Assembly (NCBI RefSeq): GCF_002930105.1
Contig: NZ_PJRN01000003.1
Location: forward strand, 248,001 to 312,000
Direction of reading: 5' to 3'
Length of the DNA: 64,000 nucleotides
From: Billgrantia saliphila
GTDB taxonomy: Bacteria > Pseudomonadota > Gammaproteobacteria > Pseudomonadales > Halomonadaceae
Below the pieces are notes generated by a model. That model saw nothing but the letters and a program-made list of their open reading frames with translations, did no database searches and was not told the origin of the DNA. Positions 48,320-57,670 of the stretch are shown piece after piece. How positions within the stretch are numbered: the first letter of the stretch is position 1; every line of letters starts with the position of its first letter. The translations under genes were made by a program, and so were the position numbers.

Positions 48320-48934
48320 TCAGAAGCGGTAGCGAACCCCGACGCTGGCGGCGTCGAAGGTGTAGTCGGACTTGTCGAGATAGCGCATGTAGTCGGCACC
48401 GACCGCCAGGTTGGGAGCGATGTCGAATTCGGCGCCACCGCCGTACGAGAAGCCGCTCTCCTGATCGGTATCGAAGTCCACCTCGGTGAAACCCGCCAGG
48501 CCGTAGAGGCGGAACTCCTCGGAAACCGGCAGGATGCCCTTGGCGTAGGCGCCGACCAGATATTCCAGTTCCGTCGGGCCATCGGAACCACCGGTTCCCA
48601 AATGGGCCTCGGCGCCAAAGTATTCGGAGAACTGAGCCCCGCCGTTCAGGCGCAGCCCCACGCTGTCACCGTCGGCGCCATGGTCGTAATCGAGATCCCA
48701 GAACATCGCATCGGCCCCGACATACGTCCGCGGGTACATGGGCATGCGAGCCTGGTTCTGGCTGCGGTACTGCGAACCCTGGACCTGACGCTGGCCCTGT
48801 CCCTGCATCTGCTGGGTTCGCTGCTGCGTCTGTCCCTGCTGTGTTTGCGGCTGTGCTTGCGGTTGCTGGGCCTGGGCGGAGACAGCAACGCCACTGGCGA
48901 TGGCAACGGCTGCGGTGATGGCTAGCGGTTTCAT
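48320..48934 (-). CDS. Outer-membrane beta-barrel protein with Gln-rich linker
   Basis: 204 residues with a signal peptide MKPLAITAAVAIASGVAVSAQA. A Gln-rich segment of about 40 residues (QPQAQPQTQQGQTQQRTQQ) follows. Then comes a barrel of about eight strands (YVGADAMFWDLDYDHGADG to the end), closing on VGVRYRF with the terminal Phe needed for Bam recognition. It resembles small OmpA/OprF-like or YfaZ-type barrels. The Gln-rich linker is unusual. GGAGGT precedes the ATG. Confidence 0.8.
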   Translation of the reverse strand: MKPLAITAAVAIASGVAVSAQAQQPQAQPQTQQGQTQQRTQQMQGQGQRQVQGSQYRSQNQARMPMYPRTYVGADAMFWDLDYDHGADGDSVGLRLNGGAQFSEYFGAEAHLGTGGSDGPTELEYLVGAYAKGILPVSEEFRLYGLAGFTEVDFDTDQESGFSYGGGAEFDIAPNLAVGADYMRYLDKSDYTFDAASVGVRYRF

Positions 48935-49051
48935 CTCGCACCTCCATTAAAAAACAGCGTTTCCTTACGTCCAAGCCAAGTTTGGTACAGAGTCTCGCCA
49001 GCTGCAAGCGAAGCCCGCCAAGAATGGCAGACGCTCAGTGCGGTGACAGGC

Positions 49052-50014
49052 TCAGCGCGGTGAAAGACTCAGTGCAACGATCCCGCCCAGGACGATGGTG
49101 GCCCCGACGAGCTGGGTCGCCGAGAGCATCTGCCCTAGGACCAGATAACCCAGCAGCAGCGAGGCAACGGGTTCCACGTTCATCACCGGCGCGTTGCGCG
49201 CCATCTCCAGCCTCGGCACGCTGATGAACAGCACCGAGAACGCTACGCTGTAGAGCAGCGCCAGTGCCACCAGCGCTCCCCAGCCGGTTCCGCTTCCCGG
49301 AAGCGCCATACCGCCCGGAACCAGCTGCAGGGCGCCGGCGGCGAGCATCGCCACGAATACCGTGAGCATGGTCAGCAGGCTGCGCAGGGTGCTGCCCACC
49401 GCACCGAGGTGGTGTTCGGTGATCCATAGTGCACAGGAGAAGGCCGCCGCCGCCCCCAGGCCGAACGCCACTCCGGGCAACCATGCCGGACCGAGCGCCT
49501 CGGGGCTCGCCAGCCAGGCCGGAACGTCGAGCACCACCACCAGCCCCACCAGGATGACGGTCATGATCAGTGCCGCACGCAGTGTCGGGCGCGGCCCACC
49601 CAATGCCCAGGTGAGCAGCGCCAACTGAATGGGAAAGGTATTCATCAGCAGCAGCGCCACGACTACAGGTATGCGCGCCACCGCCGAATAGAGACATAGG
49701 CTCTGGACGGCGACCATCAGTCCCGCCAGTAGCTGCCAAGGGCGTGAGCTGGCCGGAATCTGCAAGCGCTTGCCCTGCCATAGGAAGAGCGCCACTAGCA
49801 CGGTGAGCGCCACAGCCGAACGCACCAGCACGGCGAGCAGCAGTCCGGTACCTTCGTCGAAAGCCAGCCGGGCCGCGACATGGTTGCCGGCGAACAGCGT
49901 GGCGACGGAGGCGAGCAGCAATACGGCAACATGGCGCGGCAACAGCAATGCGCTGCCAGGCGCCGCGGTATCGGTCGACATGACGGGTTCCATCGGTTTG
50001 GGTGTCGACAGCAT
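49052..50014 (-). CDS. DMT/EamA-family transporter
   Basis: About 320 residues, ten predicted membrane spans in two EamA repeats. The second repeat ends with MNVEPVASLLLGYLVLGQ, a hallmark of the family. Export of amino acids or drugs is a family-level inference. Three in-frame ATGs (50014, 49993, 49981) occur; none has a strong ribosome binding site, though GGAAC lies before 49981. Divergent from ackA. Confidence 0.86.
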   Translation of the reverse strand: MLSTPKPMEPVMSTDTAAPGSALLLPRHVAVLLLASVATLFAGNHVAARLAFDEGTGLLLAVLVRSAVALTVLVALFLWQGKRLQIPASSRPWQLLAGLMVAVQSLCLYSAVARIPVVVALLLMNTFPIQLALLTWALGGPRPTLRAALIMTVILVGLVVVLDVPAWLASPEALGPAWLPGVAFGLGAAAAFSCALWITEHHLGAVGSTLRSLLTMLTVFVAMLAAGALQLVPGGMALPGSGTGWGALVALALLYSVAFSVLFISVPRLEMARNAPVMNVEPVASLLLGYLVLGQMLSATQLVGATIVLGGIVALSLSPR

Positions 50015-50143
50015 GCCAGGATTTTCGATAGACGCCTAATCAAGTGCCGGCTTGATCTGGAACAGGGCTCGCGCTGACACCAGAGTGGTAGACTAAAGTC
50101 TTACGTCTATCCTCCCTCTACATTCTCATCATGCGGAGCCCCG

Positions 50144-51313
50144 ATGAACGCTTCGGTACTGGTCATCAACTGCGGTTCGTCGTCGATCAAATATGCCCTG
50201 GTGCCGTCAACGCCGGACCAGCCTCGCCTGGCCGGGCTGGCGGAACGCCTGGGCGGCGGCGACGCTCGGCTCAAGGGCATCGACAGCCACGGCGAACCTT
50301 TCACGCAGGCGCTCGGCAATGTCGATCACACCCGTGCGCTGGAGGCCATTCTCGATCGCCTGGAAGGGCGCCGGCCAGTCGCGGTGGGCCATCGCATTGT
50401 GCATGGCGGCGAGCACTTCACCCGCGCCGCGCTGATCGATGACGCTGTCGTCGAGGCGATCGAACGGACCTCGGCCCTGGCTCCGCTGCACAACCCCGCC
50501 AATCTGGAGGGGGTGGCGGCCACGCGACGGCTATTCCCCGATTTGCCCCAGGTCGCTGTATTCGACACCGCCTTTCACCAGTCCCTACCACCGCGGGCCT
50601 ATCGTTACGCCTTGCCGGATGCGCTCTACCGCGACCATGCCATCCGCCGCTACGGTTTCCACGGCACCAGCCACGCCTACGTCAGCCAGCGCGCCGACCG
50701 TCTGGGCGGGTTGGAAGGAGGTGCCTGGCTTACCGCCCATCTGGGCAACGGCTGCTCCACTTGCGCCGTATGGCAGGGTCAGAGCCTCGACACCAGCATG
50801 GGGCTGACTCCGCTGGAAGGGTTGGTGATGGGCACGCGCAGCGGCGACGTCGACCCGGGCCTGCACGCTCATCTCTCGCGCCAGCTGGGTTGGTCGCTGG
50901 AACGCATCGACGAGGTGCTCAACCGCAACAGCGGCCTGCTGGGCCTGTCGGGTCTGACCAACGACATGCGCGAGCTCGAAGCCGCCGAGGCCCAGGGCCA
51001 TCCAGGCGCGACGCTGGCCATCGAAGTGTTCTGCTACCGCATCGCCAAGTCGCTGGCGGCTCTCTCCTGCGCCCTGCCCCGCCTCGACGGCCTGGTCTTC
51101 ACCGGCGGCATCGGCGAGAACTCCGCGCTCGTTCGTGAGCGGGTGATCACCCAGTTGCCCCACTTCGGCCTGCAGCTCAACCGCACCGTCAATAGCGAGA
51201 CGGTGCGGGGACGCGAGGGTCGCATCGATGCCGGCGGACGCCAGCTCTGGGTCATACCCACCGACGAAGAAGGTCAGATCGCTGTCGAAACCCGCCAGCG
51301 CCTGGCCCAGTGA
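50144..51313 (+). CDS. ackA: Acetate kinase
   Basis: 389 residues. Motifs across the length are [79 protein letters not shown] and FTGGIGENS. It interconverts acetyl-phosphate plus ADP with acetate plus ATP. GGAG precedes the ATG. It is followed after 16 bases by pta, the usual operon. Confidence 0.98.
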   Translation: MNASVLVINCGSSSIKYALVPSTPDQPRLAGLAERLGGGDARLKGIDSHGEPFTQALGNVDHTRALEAILDRLEGRRPVAVGHRIVHGGEHFTRAALIDDAVVEAIERTSALAPLHNPANLEGVAATRRLFPDLPQVAVFDTAFHQSLPPRAYRYALPDALYRDHAIRRYGFHGTSHAYVSQRADRLGGLEGGAWLTAHLGNGCSTCAVWQGQSLDTSMGLTPLEGLVMGTRSGDVDPGLHAHLSRQLGWSLERIDEVLNRNSGLLGLSGLTNDMRELEAAEAQGHPGATLAIEVFCYRIAKSLAALSCALPRLDGLVFTGGIGENSALVRERVITQLPHFGLQLNRTVNSETVRGREGRIDAGGRQLWVIPTDEEGQIAVETRQRLAQ

Positions 51314-51329
51314 AGGAAGAGACGAACGC

Positions 51330-53504
51330 ATGACGCCACGCCACGTACGACCGCAACCCCAGATCCTGCTCATGGTGCCCACTGGCGTCGGGGTCGGCCT
51401 GACGTCCGCCAGCCTCGGGCTGATGCAGGCACTGGACACCATCGGCCTGAAAGCCGGCTTCTTCAAGCCGTTCCGCCAGGATGAACTCAACGGCCCCGGC
51501 CCCGACCGTTCTACCGCCCTGGTCGGCAGCACCCTCGGCCTGCGTCCGCCGGCCCCTATTGCCCAGGCCGATATGGAACGCCTGCTGCGCCAGGATCGCC
51601 TCGACGTGCTGATGGAGCAGGTGATCGAGTTGCACGACATGGCGCTGGGGGACGACGATGGCTCGGCGCCCGACCTGATGGTGGTCGAGGGCCTGGTGCC
51701 CACCGCCCATGGCACCTACGCCACCCAGCTCAACACCCAACTGGCCCACGCACTCAATGCGCGGATAATCCTGGTCGGCAGCGGCGACGCCGCCAGTCCC
51801 GAGGCCCTGGCCGAGCAGCTCGACATGCACGCGCGCGCCTTCGGTGGCGTGGGTTCCACACGCACCCTGGGCTGCATCCTGATGCGCATGCAGAATCTGC
51901 CTGGCGCCGAGGAGCCGACGCTGGTGCCCGGCGGTACCCCCACCCGACTCGACGACGCCTTTCTCGCCGAGCTGCGCCGCTATTCGCCGGCACTCGCCAC
52001 CGACCGCTTCCACCTGATCGGCGTGGTGCCCTACAACCCCGCACTGATCGCCCCACGCGTGATCGACGTGGCGCGGGCGCTGAACGCGCGCATGCTCAAC
52101 GAAGGCGACGCCGCCACCCGCCGGGTACTCTCCACCAGCCTGTGCGCACGCAGCGCCGCCAACGCGCTGCACGTGTTCCGCCCCGGCAGCCTGATCGTGA
52201 CCTCGGGCGATCGCGACGACATCGTGCTGGCATCGGCACTGGCGACCATGAATGGGGTACCCATGGCCGGCGTGCTACTGACCAACGGCTTCATGCCCAA
52301 CGACAACATGGTCGAGATGTGCCGGCCGGCGCTGAAGACCGGCATGCCGGTGCTGGCGGTGGACACAGACAGTTTCACCACCGCCAAGAACCTCGGCCGG
52401 ATGGGCAACGACATTCCCATGGACGACCTGGAGCGCGCCGAGCAGGTGACCCGCTTCGTGGCCGGACATATCGACCTGCAATGGCTCAAGGATCACCTGA
52501 GCCGCGGGTTCACGCCGCGCCTGTCGCCGTCGGCGTTCCGTCACGAGCTGGTCAAGCTGGCGCAGCGCGCCAACCGGCGCATCATCCTGCCGGAAGGCAA
52601 CGAGCCACGCACCGTGGAAGCCGCAGCGATCTGCCAGCGCCGCGGCATCGCCAACTGCGTGCTGCTGGCCCGTCGCGAAGAGGTCGAGGAAGTGGCGCGC
52701 AACCGCGGCATCGAACTGCCGGAGGGGCTCGAGATTCTCGATCCCGAGCGAATCCGCCACCGCTACGTGGCGCCCATGGTGGAGCGTCGCCGGGGCAAGG
52801 TGAACGAGCTGACGGCAGAAGACCAGCTGCAGGACAACGTGGTGCTGGGCACCATGATGCTGCAACTCGACGAAGTCGACGGTCTGGTCTCGGGGGCAGT
52901 GCACACCACGGCCAACACGGTGCGTCCGGCCTTCCAACTGATCAAGACCGCCCCCGGCTACCGCCAGGTGTCGTCGATCTTCTTCATGCTGCTGCCCGAA
53001 CAGGTGGTGGTTTACGGCGACTGCGCGGTGAATCCGGACCCCGACGCAGAGGCGCTGGCCGAGATCGCCATTCAGAGCGCACGCTCCGCTCAGGCCTTCG
53101 GCATCGAGCCGCGGGTGGCGATGATCAGCTATTCCACCGGAGAGTCGGGCAGCGGCGCTGACGTCGACAAGGTTCGCCAGGCCACGCGACTGGCTCGCGA
53201 GCAGGCCCCCGACCTGCTGATCGACGGTCCGCTGCAGTACGACGCCGCCGCAATCGAGAGCGTCGGCCGTCAGAAGGCGCCCGACTCGCCGGTGGCCGGC
53301 AACGCCACGGTGTTCGTATTCCCCGATCTCAACACCGGCAACACCACCTACAAGGCGGTGCAGAGAAGCGCCAGGGTGGTCAGCGTGGGGCCGATGCTGC
53401 AGGGCCTCAACAAACCGGTCAACGACCTCTCGCGTGGCGCCCTGGTGGACGACATCGTCTATACCATCGCGCTCACGGCCATCCAGGCCGCCCAGCGCAA
53501 TTAA
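51330..53504 (+). CDS. pta: Phosphate acetyltransferase, long three-domain form
   Basis: 724 residues from an ATG preceded by AAGGAAGAG. The N-terminal P-loop-like domain starts at residues 10-20 (LLMVPTGVGVGLTSASLGL). A DRTGG domain follows (about 230-340, with VTSGDRDDIVLAS). The catalytic PTA_PTB domain covers about 400-720 (IILPEGNEPRT, VSGAVHTTANT, SYSTGESGSGADVDKV). It converts acetyl-CoA to acetyl-phosphate. With ackA it gives the Pta-AckA pathway for acetate overflow or use. Its stop overlaps the converging thiO gene by four bases. Confidence 0.97.
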   Translation: MTPRHVRPQPQILLMVPTGVGVGLTSASLGLMQALDTIGLKAGFFKPFRQDELNGPGPDRSTALVGSTLGLRPPAPIAQADMERLLRQDRLDVLMEQVIELHDMALGDDDGSAPDLMVVEGLVPTAHGTYATQLNTQLAHALNARIILVGSGDAASPEALAEQLDMHARAFGGVGSTRTLGCILMRMQNLPGAEEPTLVPGGTPTRLDDAFLAELRRYSPALATDRFHLIGVVPYNPALIAPRVIDVARALNARMLNEGDAATRRVLSTSLCARSAANALHVFRPGSLIVTSGDRDDIVLASALATMNGVPMAGVLLTNGFMPNDNMVEMCRPALKTGMPVLAVDTDSFTTAKNLGRMGNDIPMDDLERAEQVTRFVAGHIDLQWLKDHLSRGFTPRLSPSAFRHELVKLAQRANRRIILPEGNEPRTVEAAAICQRRGIANCVLLARREEVEEVARNRGIELPEGLEILDPERIRHRYVAPMVERRRGKVNELTAEDQLQDNVVLGTMMLQLDEVDGLVSGAVHTTANTVRPAFQLIKTAPGYRQVSSIFFMLLPEQVVVYGDCAVNPDPDAEALAEIAIQSARSAQAFGIEPRVAMISYSTGESGSGADVDKVRQATRLAREQAPDLLIDGPLQYDAAAIESVGRQKAPDSPVAGNATVFVFPDLNTGNTTYKAVQRSARVVSVGPMLQGLNKPVNDLSRGALVDDIVYTIALTAIQAAQRN

Positions 53505-54634
53505 GCCTCCTGCACCTGGACGATCGCCCTGGCCAGGCGCTCGGGGCGGTAGGGTGCAGGATCGATGGCCGGTTCGCGCGCCAGCAGCAGGTCGACCAGC
53601 AGCCGGGTAGACGCCGGCGCCAGCACCAGGCCGTTGCGGTAGTGCCCGGCATTGACGTGCAGCCCCTCGATGCCGGGCACGGCGCCGATGAAGGGGATGC
53701 CGTCCGGCGCCGCGGGCCGCAGCCCGGCCCAATGATGCTCGACCTCGCACTCGGCCAGGGCCGGCAGCATGGCCACTGCGCTGCGCCACAGCGAGTCGCG
53801 GGCTTCCGCGGTGGTGCACTTGTCGAAGTCGGTCTGCTCCAGGGTCGAGCCGACCAGCACGCGACCATCCGAGCGCGGAATCAAATAGCGGCCGTCGGCC
53901 AGCACCACCCGCTCAAGCAGCTGCCGACCGCCGGGCATGCTCGGCGTGGCGAACAGCATCATCTGCCCCTTCACCGGACGCACCGGCAGGGCCATGTCGA
54001 GCTCCGCCAGCAAGACCCCGCTCCAGGCGCCACCGCACAGCACCACCTGTTCGGCGTCGATACGCCCCCGTGCGGTCATCACGCCCTGCGCACGGCCACG
54101 CTCGACGACAAGCCGTTCGACTGCCGTCTCCTCCCTCAGGTTGACGTTGGCCAACGTCTGAAGCCGAGCGCGCAGCGCCCGGCACAGCCTCGGGTTGCGA
54201 ACACTGCCCAAGGTCGGCATCCATAGCCCGCCGGCAAGGCCCTCGCGCAGCCACGGCTCCTTGGCGTAGACGAACGCCGCGTCGACCGCCTCGAGCGGGC
54301 GGTCCTGACGGCGCGCCCAGTCGAAGGCGCGCTCGGCATCGTCCACCCGCAGGTAGAGCAGGCCTTTCTGGCGGTACTCGATGTCGATGCCGGTACTTTC
54401 GCGCAGCCGCTCGGCCAGTTCGGCATACTCCCTCTCGGCGCGGTGCGCCAGCGTCGAGACCGGATCGCTGTAACGCCAGGGATAGAGCGGCGAGACGATG
54501 CCGCCGCCGGCCCAGGAGGCCTCCCGGCCGCAGCGGCCTCGCTCCACCAGGGTGACGGTATGGCCGGCCTCGGCCAGCTGGCAGGCCGTCAGCATGCCGA
54601 TGACGCCGCCACCGATGATCAGAAAATCGTTCAC
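53501..54634 (-). CDS. thiO: Glycine oxidase ThiO (FAD-dependent)
   Basis: 377 residues from a GTG at 54632-54634 with GAGGA upstream. The FAD-binding start is FLIIGGGVIGMLTACQLAEAG, then WAGGGIVSPLYPW. The C-terminal GHYRNGLVLAPASTRLL is the D-amino-acid-oxidase-like signature. ThiO makes the glycine imine for the thiazole half of thiamine. It has no TPP riboswitch of its own here. It converges on pta with a 4-base overlap of stop codons. Confidence 0.92.
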   Translation of the reverse strand: MNDFLIIGGGVIGMLTACQLAEAGHTVTLVERGRCGREASWAGGGIVSPLYPWRYSDPVSTLAHRAEREYAELAERLRESTGIDIEYRQKGLLYLRVDDAERAFDWARRQDRPLEAVDAAFVYAKEPWLREGLAGGLWMPTLGSVRNPRLCRALRARLQTLANVNLREETAVERLVVERGRAQGVMTARGRIDAEQVVLCGGAWSGVLLAELDMALPVRPVKGQMMLFATPSMPGGRQLLERVVLADGRYLIPRSDGRVLVGSTLEQTDFDKCTTAEARDSLWRSAVAMLPALAECEVEHHWAGLRPAAPDGIPFIGAVPGIEGLHVNAGHYRNGLVLAPASTRLLVDLLLAREPAIDPAPYRPERLARAIVQVQEA

Positions 54635-54860
54635 GAAGGGCTTCCTCGGGTCGTACCCGCGCGGACGGGCGTACCCGCATGGTACCCAATCGCCGCGCCG
54701 AGTTCAGGGCTCGGGACGGTCACATGCTGCAGTGGCGGGATCGGAAACGCGCCAGCCGCCCGGCTCCCATATGACGAAGATAACGAACGCCGTTCTTTCA
54801 CGCTGGCGCTGGCTGGCCTAGAGTGGAGGCATGTTTCGCAGGAATTCAGGAGGAGTGCCC

Positions 54861-55463
54861 ATGGCGGTTCAAGAGCGGCCCTTGGCCCAAGCTGGCCCCG
54901 AGCGACGTGCTCAGCTCACGCTGTTTGCGCGCAATTTCTTCAAGCACCCCCGCATGCTGGGTTCGATCATACCCAGCTCCCCGTTCCTGGTCCGGCGCCT
55001 GCTGGAGCGGGTGGACTGGGCGCGTGCCCGCGTGGTCGTCGAGTACGGCCCCGGAGTCGGCACCATCACTCGGGAGATTCTGAACCGCCTGCACCCCGAC
55101 GCCACGCTGGTGGTGATCGAGACCAACGACGATTTCGTCGAATTCCTCAACCGTTCGCTGCACGACCCGAGGCTGAAGGTCATCGCGGGGTCGGCCGAGG
55201 ACATCCAGGAACAACTGGACCAACTGGGCTTGCCGCCCGCCGACTATGTGCTGGCCGGGCTTCCCTTCAGTACCATGCCCGCCGAATGTCGCGAACGTAT
55301 CCTCTCGGCCAGCCGGGAAGCGCTGGGGCCGGGAGGCGCCATGCTGATCTACCAGTTCTCGCCCCGGGTCTCGTCCGATCTGCGCCAGACCTTCTCCCGG
55401 GTGGAGAACGATTTCGAACCGATCAACGTACCGCCGGCACGTCTCTACTACTGCCACAAGTGA
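54861..55463 (+). CDS. Class I SAM-dependent methyltransferase, PmtA/rRNA-adenine-methylase-like
   Basis: 200 residues from an ATG with AGGAGGAG upstream. Motif I is VVVEYGPGVGTITREIL, motif II is LVVIETNDDF, motif IV is DYVLAGLPFSTM. Such short proteins are usually annotated as phospholipid N-methyltransferase (PmtA)-like or KsgA-like. The substrate is not certain; the LPF segment instead of NPPY disfavours a base methylase. It is divergent from thiO. Confidence 0.82.
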   Translation: MAVQERPLAQAGPERRAQLTLFARNFFKHPRMLGSIIPSSPFLVRRLLERVDWARARVVVEYGPGVGTITREILNRLHPDATLVVIETNDDFVEFLNRSLHDPRLKVIAGSAEDIQEQLDQLGLPPADYVLAGLPFSTMPAECRERILSASREALGPGGAMLIYQFSPRVSSDLRQTFSRVENDFEPINVPPARLYYCHK

Positions 55464-55623
55464 ACTGCCCCAAGGGAATCCCTGACGAGCCGGCAACGCC
55501 GCCGGCTCTCGCATCGCCAGCCTGCTCGCCTTGCCTGGCCGTTGGCCACGCTCGCGCTGGCCCATGGCCGGGAAACGGCATATCCTCGTGGGTTCGATAG
55601 TCACGAACCCAACGGAGAACCCA

Positions 55624-56748
55624 ATGCCCGGCCTGCTGCCCGATGTCGATCCCGATGGCCTGCTCGAGTACTCGGTGGTCTATACCGACCGCTCGCTCAA
55701 CCATATGTCCCGCCGTTTCCAGGGCGTGATGCGCGATGTCTCGGCGACCCTCAAGCAGGTCTATGGCGCCCACAGCGCGGTGATCGTGCCCGGCAGCGGC
55801 ACCTTCGGCATGGAGGCCGTGGCGCGCCAGTTCGCCACCAACCAGCACTGTCTCATCGTGCGCAACGGTCAGTTCAGCTACCGCTGGTCGCAGATCCTCG
55901 AGATGGGCGCCATCGCCGAATCCACCATCGTGCTCAAGGCAAGCCGCCTGGATCCGAACGATGCCGAGTCCCCCTTCGCCCCCGCTCCCATCGAAGAGGT
56001 CGAGCGCACCATCCGCGAGGAGCGCCCTGCCGTCGTCTTCGCTCCCCATGTCGAGACTTCCGCCGGCATCCTGCTGCCCGACGAGTATCTCAAGCGGGTG
56101 GCATCGGCCGTTCACGAGGTCGACGGCCTGTTCATACTCGATTGCATCGCCTCCGGCACGCTGTGGGTCGACATGCGCGAAACCGGCGTCGACGTGCTGG
56201 TCAGCGCTCCGCAGAAGGGCTGGAGCGGCCTGCCCTGCTGCGGCATGGTGATGCTCTCCGAGCGGGCCCGGGAGCGCATCGAGCACACCGTCAGCACCAG
56301 CTTCGCCTGCGACTTGCGCAAGTGGCTCGCGATCATGGAAACCTACGAGAGCGGTGGCCACGCTTACCACGCCACCATGCCCACCGATGGCCTGGCCCGG
56401 CTACGCGATATCATGCAGGAGACCGCCGAGTACGGTTTCGACCGGGTGCGTGGCGAGCAGCTCGCCCTGGGCGAAGGGGTGCGGGAACTGCTTGCCCGCT
56501 ACGGCTACCGCAGCGTGGCGGCGCCAGGCTTCGAGGCCCCCGGCGTGGTGGTCTGCTACAGCCGCGATCCAGGCGTTGTGGCCAAGTTCGCCGAGGCCGG
56601 CATTCAGGTCGCCGCGGGAGTACCGCTGATGTGCGACGAAGGGGAGTCCTTCCAGGCTTTCCGGATCGGTTTGTTCGGGCTGGACAAGCTGCACCATCGC
56701 GAGCGCAGCCTGGCCACCCTGGATGCCGCGCTCGAGCGTATCGCCTGA
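55624..56748 (+). CDS. Class V PLP-dependent aminotransferase
   Basis: 374 residues from the ATG at 55624, with GGAGAA before it. The PLP lysine lies in VDVLVSAPQKGWSGLPCCG, the cofactor-binding region has VPGSGTFGMEAVARQ, and the aspartate lies in LFILDCIASGT. It belongs to the alanine/serine-glyoxylate, phosphonate aminotransferase and cysteine desulfurase group. The substrate cannot be told from sequence. It may be transcribed with the methyltransferase gene 160 bases upstream. Confidence 0.87.
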   Translation: MPGLLPDVDPDGLLEYSVVYTDRSLNHMSRRFQGVMRDVSATLKQVYGAHSAVIVPGSGTFGMEAVARQFATNQHCLIVRNGQFSYRWSQILEMGAIAESTIVLKASRLDPNDAESPFAPAPIEEVERTIREERPAVVFAPHVETSAGILLPDEYLKRVASAVHEVDGLFILDCIASGTLWVDMRETGVDVLVSAPQKGWSGLPCCGMVMLSERARERIEHTVSTSFACDLRKWLAIMETYESGGHAYHATMPTDGLARLRDIMQETAEYGFDRVRGEQLALGEGVRELLARYGYRSVAAPGFEAPGVVVCYSRDPGVVAKFAEAGIQVAAGVPLMCDEGESFQAFRIGLFGLDKLHHRERSLATLDAALERIA

Positions 56749-56763
56749 TCCCAAGCCAGTCGT

Positions 56764-56783
56764 GGGCGGCCCTCCGGCCGCCC
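56764..56783. terminator. GC-rich hairpin between convergent genes
   Basis: GGGCGGCC (56764-56771) pairs with GGCCGCCC (56776-56783). It lies between the aminotransferase and CBS genes, which converge. There is no T-run, so at best a weak terminator. Confidence 0.4.
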
Positions 56784-56805
56784 CGTTCGTACCGGTCAGT
56801 TCAGA

Positions 56806-57504
56806 TCAGGTCCAGTAGCCACTCACGCCACGTGGCATCATGCCCAGGTTATTCTCCACCGATTTCACCCCCGGGGTGTTCTCGGCCGCCACCTGCACGG
56901 CCATTTTCTCCTCCTGGCTCTCCACCAAGCCCCAGAGCTGTACCGCTCCATCGGTGACGATCACGTTGATACGATCGACCCACACACCGGTGTTCTCGTC
57001 CACCTCCTGAAGGATGGCGTCGCGGATCTCGCGGTCGTCGACGCTCACCGGCGTCGCGGTATCCGGCGCCGTGGCGGAGAAGCCGCGCAGCAGGTTGGCA
57101 CGGCTGACGATGCCCACCAGCTTGCCGTCGCGCACCACCGGCACCCGCTTGATGTGCTCCTTCTCGAGCAGCCTGGCCACGCGATGGAGCGGCTCGTCTT
57201 CCTCGATGGTGATGGGATCTGGCGTCATGATCTCGCGCGCGCGGCGGGCGTGTGACTTGACGTATTCGTTGGCGCTATCGCCGCCGGCGAATATTCGCAG
57301 CCACCAAGATTTGCGCCGCCCCTCGTCGCTCTCGACACGGCGCATGAGGTCCCCTTCGCTGACGATGCCGAGTACGCGCTGGGCATCGTCCACCACGGGT
57401 ACTGCGCTGATGTTGTGCTCGAGCAGAAGGCGTGCGATTTCCTGAACTTCCGTCTCGGGCGAGACGGTGATGACCTGAGGGGTCATGACATCGGCAGCTA
57501 GCAT
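56806..57504 (-). CDS. CBS-domain pair plus BON domain protein
   Basis: 232 residues. CBS1 covers about 1-62 (MLAADVMTPQVITV, AVPVVDDAQRVLGIVSEGDL), CBS2 about 90-145 (REIMTPDPITIEED, VPVVRDGKLVGIVSRANLL). The C-terminal BON domain (about 155-225) ends VKSVENNLGMMPRG. CBS pairs bind adenosyl ligands; BON domains bind membranes or act as protein contacts. Function unknown. GGAGA precedes the ATG. Confidence 0.9.
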   Translation of the reverse strand: MLAADVMTPQVITVSPETEVQEIARLLLEHNISAVPVVDDAQRVLGIVSEGDLMRRVESDEGRRKSWWLRIFAGGDSANEYVKSHARRAREIMTPDPITIEEDEPLHRVARLLEKEHIKRVPVVRDGKLVGIVSRANLLRGFSATAPDTATPVSVDDREIRDAILQEVDENTGVWVDRINVIVTDGAVQLWGLVESQEEKMAVQVAAENTPGVKSVENNLGMMPRGVSGYWT

Positions 57505-57670
57505 CGTGGCATCTCCGAGTGGTATCTCAGAAAAGGGAAACGACGGTCATCTACTAGAAAGCTAGACCGACTTGGGAGGGCTCACAAACACGCTCACCAT
57601 TCCAACGTTAGCAGAGCGCTTTCCCTGGGTTGGATCTACCGCAACATAAGCCCGACAAGGTCATGTCGAG

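Noticed and set aside
54861..55463. rRNA adenine dimethylase (KsgA) identity for the methyltransferase
   Set aside because: The protein is too short (200 residues) and has LPF rather than the NLPY-type motif of KsgA, so a PmtA-like label is safer.
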